Below are positions 17,618 through 20,886 of a stretch of DNA of 20,886 nucleotides, piece by piece. The position numbers and the translations under genes were made by a program. The stretch comes from Chara braunii. Lineage: Eukaryota > Streptophyta > Charophyceae > Charales > Characeae. Where the stretch lies: the NCBI GenBank assembly GCA_003427395.1, contig BFEA01000886.1:240810-261695 (forward strand), in the 5' to 3' direction. A model generated the notes under the pieces. The model saw only the letters and a list, made by a program, of their open reading frames with translations. It was not told where the DNA came from and did not search any database. Positions within the stretch are counted from its first letter, which is position 1; every line of letters begins with the position of its first letter.

Positions 17618-17719
17618 ATGCTTCACNAGCCACNAAGNTAGTCTCCACTNGNCGNTNGAAAAGGAACTGGACTGNGGCTCACCACNATAGCAGTTTTTCA
17701 CAANAGGGNCNTCNAACNG

Positions 17720-17750
<31 letters not shown>

Positions 17751-17760
17751 NNNNANNNAG
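17611..17760. other. Ambiguous-base block ending in an A-run
   Basis: Scattered single N bases surround a 30-base A-run (about 17721-17750). This looks like low-quality consensus or gap filling at a homopolymer. Repeats and frames across it should not be trusted. Confidence 0.9.
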
Positions 17761-17938
17761 GCCCACCAGATTAGGAGCTAGACACAAAAGAGTTTTCCCA
17801 AAAAAAAGAAAAAAAGAAAGAAAAAAAAAAGAACAGTCTAGACATGGCCCACTTCATGCTCCACATTAGTTTCTGGGTGCACACACCTTCCTCAGGGCAT
17901 AGTCATACTTTTGCCTTTCCCGGCCGAATCTGGTCCTG

Positions 17939-18028
17939 CTTGCTGTCAAATACATCCCGGAAAATCCTACCGCCTTCCTATTTTGTACTTGCTATCAGAT
18001 GCGTCCAGGAAAATCCTACCATCTTCCT
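17939..18028. repeat. Direct repeat, period 49 bp
   Basis: CTTGCT.TCA.AT...TCC.GG and AAAATCCTACC..CTTCCT occur at 17939-17979 and 17988-18028. The second copy runs straight into the relic MITE at 18021. Confidence 0.8.
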
Positions 18029-18108
18029 CCGAATAGAACGTACGCCGGTCCATATAGCTGAATTTGGGGCAACTTTGAGTCTAGGTTCAGCCATAATACC
18101 GGGTATAA
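18021..18108. mobile_element. 113-bp inverted-repeat MITE, family B, relic copy
   Basis: Shares CCGAATAGAACG, CGGTC.ATATAGCTG, ATTTGG and CAGC.ATAATACCGGG in the same order as the copy at 16254-16366. The right arm is shortened and arms no longer pair well. This is an older member of the family. Confidence 0.65.
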
Positions 18109-18621
18109 TGATCATAGCAGCATGCCCTTACTCCCCCCAAGGTTCTCCAATTTTCTTTCCCGTTCCCCTTTTCGCACTTTTGCAACATTCAATTTTTTTT
18201 TATTTTTTTTTTTAAACATTCAATTTTCCCATTTTCCCAAGTGTTTGGGTAAATGAATTTCCCCAAATGTCCCTTCCCTCACTTTTTTTCTTTTTCACAC
18301 TGAAAACTCTACCCTATTTCCTTCCCCGTCGAAGTTCCCATCCCAATCCCAATTCAGCCAACCGGAGAGCTCCGAATCCCAATCCACTTAACCCGAGATC
18401 TCAATCCCAATCCAATCCCGTTGGCGTGTCCATGAGTAGTCCATCTCCCCATCTCCCCACCCATCTCTGTTTGCCTTCCTTCCCCGCGCACCCCCCTCCA
18501 GCCCCGCCCTCCCTCCCTCCCTTCCCGGTCGCTTAATCGATTCAGGTTTGTCTCTCGACCTCACGATCTGCGACCCATCTCCGTTTGCCGGGCTCCCCCA
18601 TGACTGGTCCAATTGCACCGA
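18109..18621. other. Unassigned C/T-rich region
   Basis: Strongly pyrimidine-rich on the plus strand, with TCCCAATCC recurring several times near 18338-18417. Such sequence is sometimes seen in plant 5' UTRs, but no TATA box, start codon context or downstream gene supports this. Frames here are proline/serine low complexity. Confidence 0.4.
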
Positions 18622-18705
18622 TACTTGTGTGTGTGTTTGTGTGCTTTTCAAAAAAAACAAAAAAAACTCTCTCTCATGTGTGTGTGTGTGCGCGTGCGTG
18701 CGTGC

Positions 18706-18749
<44 letters not shown>
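18622..18749 (+). repeat. (GT)n microsatellite with A-run interruption
   Basis: A short GT run (18625-18642), an A-rich spacer, then a GT run with GCGT interruptions from 18676 to 18749. Cys/Val and His/Thr frames are artefacts. Confidence 0.95.
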
Positions 18750-18750
<1 letters not shown>

Positions 18751-18810
18751 AATCTCTGGTTGCCTGTGGCCCTCTGGCTTTGACTGCTAACTGCCTGCAG
18801 TGGCAAAAAG

Positions 18811-18894
18811 TGGGAGATGGCATGCTTTCGGTCACAATCCTCGTTCGCAACATGGGAGATGGCTCGCCTCCTGTCACAATCCTCATTTTTTATG
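18811..18894 (+). repeat. 42-bp tandem duplication
   Basis: TGGGAGATGGC...GTCACAATCCTC occurs at 18811 and again at 18853, 42 bp apart, so it adds 14 codons in frame (GDGMLSVTILVRNM then GDGSPPVTILIFYA). The containing frame runs on from a GT repeat and has no recognised domain. Confidence 0.8.
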
Positions 18895-19654
18895 CGACGA
18901 TATCTCATCTTCCTCAGGGTAGCCTTGCTCAATTCATCAGCTATGATCGATCAAATGACTGTCACTGTTCCTCGCATATCATTTGGAAATCGCGAACAGG
19001 TGTAGGTGTAGGTCCCAGGACTGCTAAACAGCTGGCTGTACAAGAAAGACCCAGGTGCTGAACACACAAGACAGCATCCCATGAGGAGGAGGAGACAATC
19101 ACCCAACAATCCAACATGTTCAGTTTCAATGTCAGAAAGTGGGCAGAAATTCAGAAACATAACTCTTTCCAATGAAGGCCACCAAAACGGTTACCCTTTT
19201 TTTTTATGGTAAAAACAAAAACCCAATTGAATTTTCAAAGACAAAACGAAGTTTACTTTTCGAATTCGTGGCACTATTGAGATCTACCCAAACCAAAACA
19301 AGTGGCCCATTTCCGCTTAAGAAAGGCGCCTAAAAAAGAGGCACCTTAGATTAGAGAAAAGAAACAAACAAAAAAAGAAAAGAAAAAGAAAAAAAGGCAC
19401 CGTAGCCTCGCCGAATCGGCAGAATGAATGAATAGCAGGCTACCCTATATTCAATAAATGAATTTAATTTCTTATTGATTACAATAAAGAAGCAATTAAA
19501 ATTAAAAAAAGAAATAAGCGCCTCAAAGGCACTTTAAAAGCAAAACTTCGCAAGAAACACGAAAATAGGTATTTTGCTCCCACTGCTTGAAGGCCTACGG
19601 TTTCATGTTCTCTTTCACTCCCCTATGGGGGTTCTTTTCACCTTTGTATCATTC
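18895..19654. other. Unassigned A-rich region
   Basis: No gene recognised. From about 19200 the sequence is very A-rich with repeated (G)GCGCCT and GGCAC words and several AATAAA-like signals (near 19455 and 19483). It could hold the 3' end of an unrecognised transcript or decayed repeat; nothing distinguishes these. Confidence 0.4.
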
Positions 19655-19746
19655 GATTCAACATCTGAAAGACTGAAAGTAAAAGAAGTGCCAGAAACAA
19701 TGATTCAATTCAACGTCTGAAAGTAAAAGAAGTGCCAGAAACATGA
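19655..19746. repeat. Direct repeat of about 40 bp
   Basis: TTCAAC(A/G)TCTGAAAG and AAAGTAAAAGAAGTGCCAGA occur twice (near 19657-19702 and 19707-19746), offset about 45-50 bp, with a 7-bp length difference between copies. Confidence 0.8.
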
Positions 19747-19759
19747 ATCTTTGCAGTGG

Positions 19760-19761
<2 letters not shown>

Positions 19762-19833
<72 letters not shown>

Positions 19834-19856
19834 TGTGCATATGATCAGCTTCAATT

Positions 19857-19897
<41 letters not shown>

Positions 19898-19917
19898 CAT
19901 ATGATCAGCTTCAATGG

Positions 19918-19957
<40 letters not shown>
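19762..19957 (+). repeat. Composite (CT)n array with a conserved 60-bp unit, ending in (AC)n
   Basis: CT runs alternate with TTGTGCATATGATCAGCTTC followed by AAT(T/G)GCTC. The non-CT block starts at 19833 and 19893, exactly 60 bp apart, differing by one base. The array ends with (AC)n at 19938-19957. This is unit duplication of a microsatellite with its flank. Confidence 0.95.
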
Positions 19958-20811
19958 AGTCCGAGGAAACAGTCTGGTACAGTCATGCTTTTTTTGAGAG
20001 TATAGCGAGTATGACAACACACACACATACACGGACACACACGCCAACGTGTACACACACACTGTCACAGACCCTTCAAAGCCGAGCGCAAGAAAGAGGG
20101 CCTTGCAGACTTTGCAGGTGTTTGAAGTTTGAACCACAGAAAAAGAAACAAGATGAAATGCTCAGAGAGAGGGGAGAAAGATAAATGCAAGTTTTAAGGA
20201 GTACGTACTAGATTCAGTAGAAGACGAGAAGAAGAGGTTCAGACTCTTCAGAGAACCAAAGGCACTTATAAAGAGTCTAGAGGCTGGCCATCAAGACCCA
20301 AGAGATTAAAAAATCAGCCCTTTCTTGAGATATCATCACTGAACTGACCGGCCCCGGCCCCCAGGTAATTCAGAAATTCACTCAGCTAATTCCATATGGA
20401 TACCAACTCGCGTCTCTATTATTATTTTTTGCACGTGAACATCTCATGGGTGTACTAACTGAGCGAAGGCCCATTGGAGCTGCTCTTTTTCTTTCTTTTC
20501 TTTGGGGGCGGAGGGGGGTATTCTGCGTGCCCAGAGGAGCTCAAATCCAGGCTCTTAAGGGGGGGTATGGAAGCCTTAGGGGGGTATCAATTGGTTTTCA
20601 AGGGGCTAAAGGGATCTAAAGGGTGCTGCCTTAGTCTGATTCTGTTGTTTTCTTTTTTATCTGCGAATCCAGGAGGAATTCTAATACGACCCTCGGCGAA
20701 AAGTCGTTTGTATTGCGATTCTACAGCATTTCTTTTTTCGGTCCTTTATTTTGTTTTTTGAAACAACGGCGGACGCGGCATGTCTTGAGTTCCTAAAGGC
20801 ACAAAAAACAG
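19958..20811. other. Unassigned region
   Basis: CA-rich near 20017-20068, then mixed sequence, then G-run-rich sequence (20505-20610). No open frame has a recognisable motif. Nothing else seen. Confidence 0.45.
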
Positions 20812-20886
20812 GCCTTCGGCGACTGTGTCAGGGCCTGAGTTCGAAAAGGCGTTCGTAACTCAAGGCCGTCAGTGGTGTCAGGGCGG
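20812..20886. repeat. Small hairpin between direct repeats at the window edge
   Basis: GGCCTGAGTTCGAA pairs imperfectly with TTCGTAACTCAAGGCC (20832-20867). GTGTCAGGGC occurs on both sides (about 20825 and 20875). A repeat of about 50 bp may continue beyond the window. Confidence 0.5.

Noticed and set aside
18267-18560. Pyrimidine-rich 5' UTR of a host gene
   Set aside because: No downstream exon with a recognisable protein or convincing splice sites was found.

Overview
Eukaryotic, repeat-dominated DNA. I found no intact host gene in 20.9 kb, no prokaryotic operon structure and no CRISPR array. The best-supported content is retroelement wreckage on the minus strand. The LINE has plant-type features: a DUF4283-like region with a zinc knuckle in ORF1, and a C-terminal zf-RVT-type zinc finger in ORF2. 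With a Penelope-like element (PLE) nearby and long pure CT and GT microsatellites, this suggests a large, repeat-rich genome, perhaps a streptophyte alga or early land plant. That placement is inference with low confidence.

Layout. (1) 1-439 and 11266-12720 (minus) look like two halves of one decayed PLE. The upstream half carries the PKDKD..RRRPI motif and the FDVKDMF motif (RT motif A). The downstream half carries GIPMG (motif B) and MDD (motif C). The reading frame of one half continues in the other. (2) Between them lies a degenerate two-ORF LINE on the minus strand. It has a 40-nt poly(A) tail (440-479), a 3' end with two stem-loops, ORF2 (715-5275: AP-endonuclease, reverse transcriptase, zf-RVT), ORF1 (5445-8932: about 1,160 codons, 11 in-frame stops), a 5' leader, a degenerate tandem array with a unit of about 70 bp (9515-10900), a 60-bp-period repeat (10966-11075) and a GC-rich structured 5' end. 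If all of it is one element, it is about 10.8 kb long and carries tandem monomers in its 5' UTR.

(3) 12721-20886 has no convincing gene. It is a field of short foldback elements: a family near 120-135 bp in three copies (13566, 13870, 17494), a 113-bp inverted-repeat element with a relic copy (16254, 18021), a 235-bp foldback (14485), and a larger element of about 770 bp with 117-bp internal repeats (16690-17460). It also holds tRNA-like sequences with A/B-box character, a possible broken THAP-like zinc-finger fragment (14910-15076), several short tandem duplications, poly(A)/poly(T) tracts and long CT/GT arrays. A block with scattered N bases (17611-17758) marks uncertain assembly.

The pieces do not form a pathway. 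They form a layered insertion history: a PLE, then a 208-bp foldback and a LINE inserted into it, followed by decay through mainly C-to-T/G-to-A-type stops and small indels.
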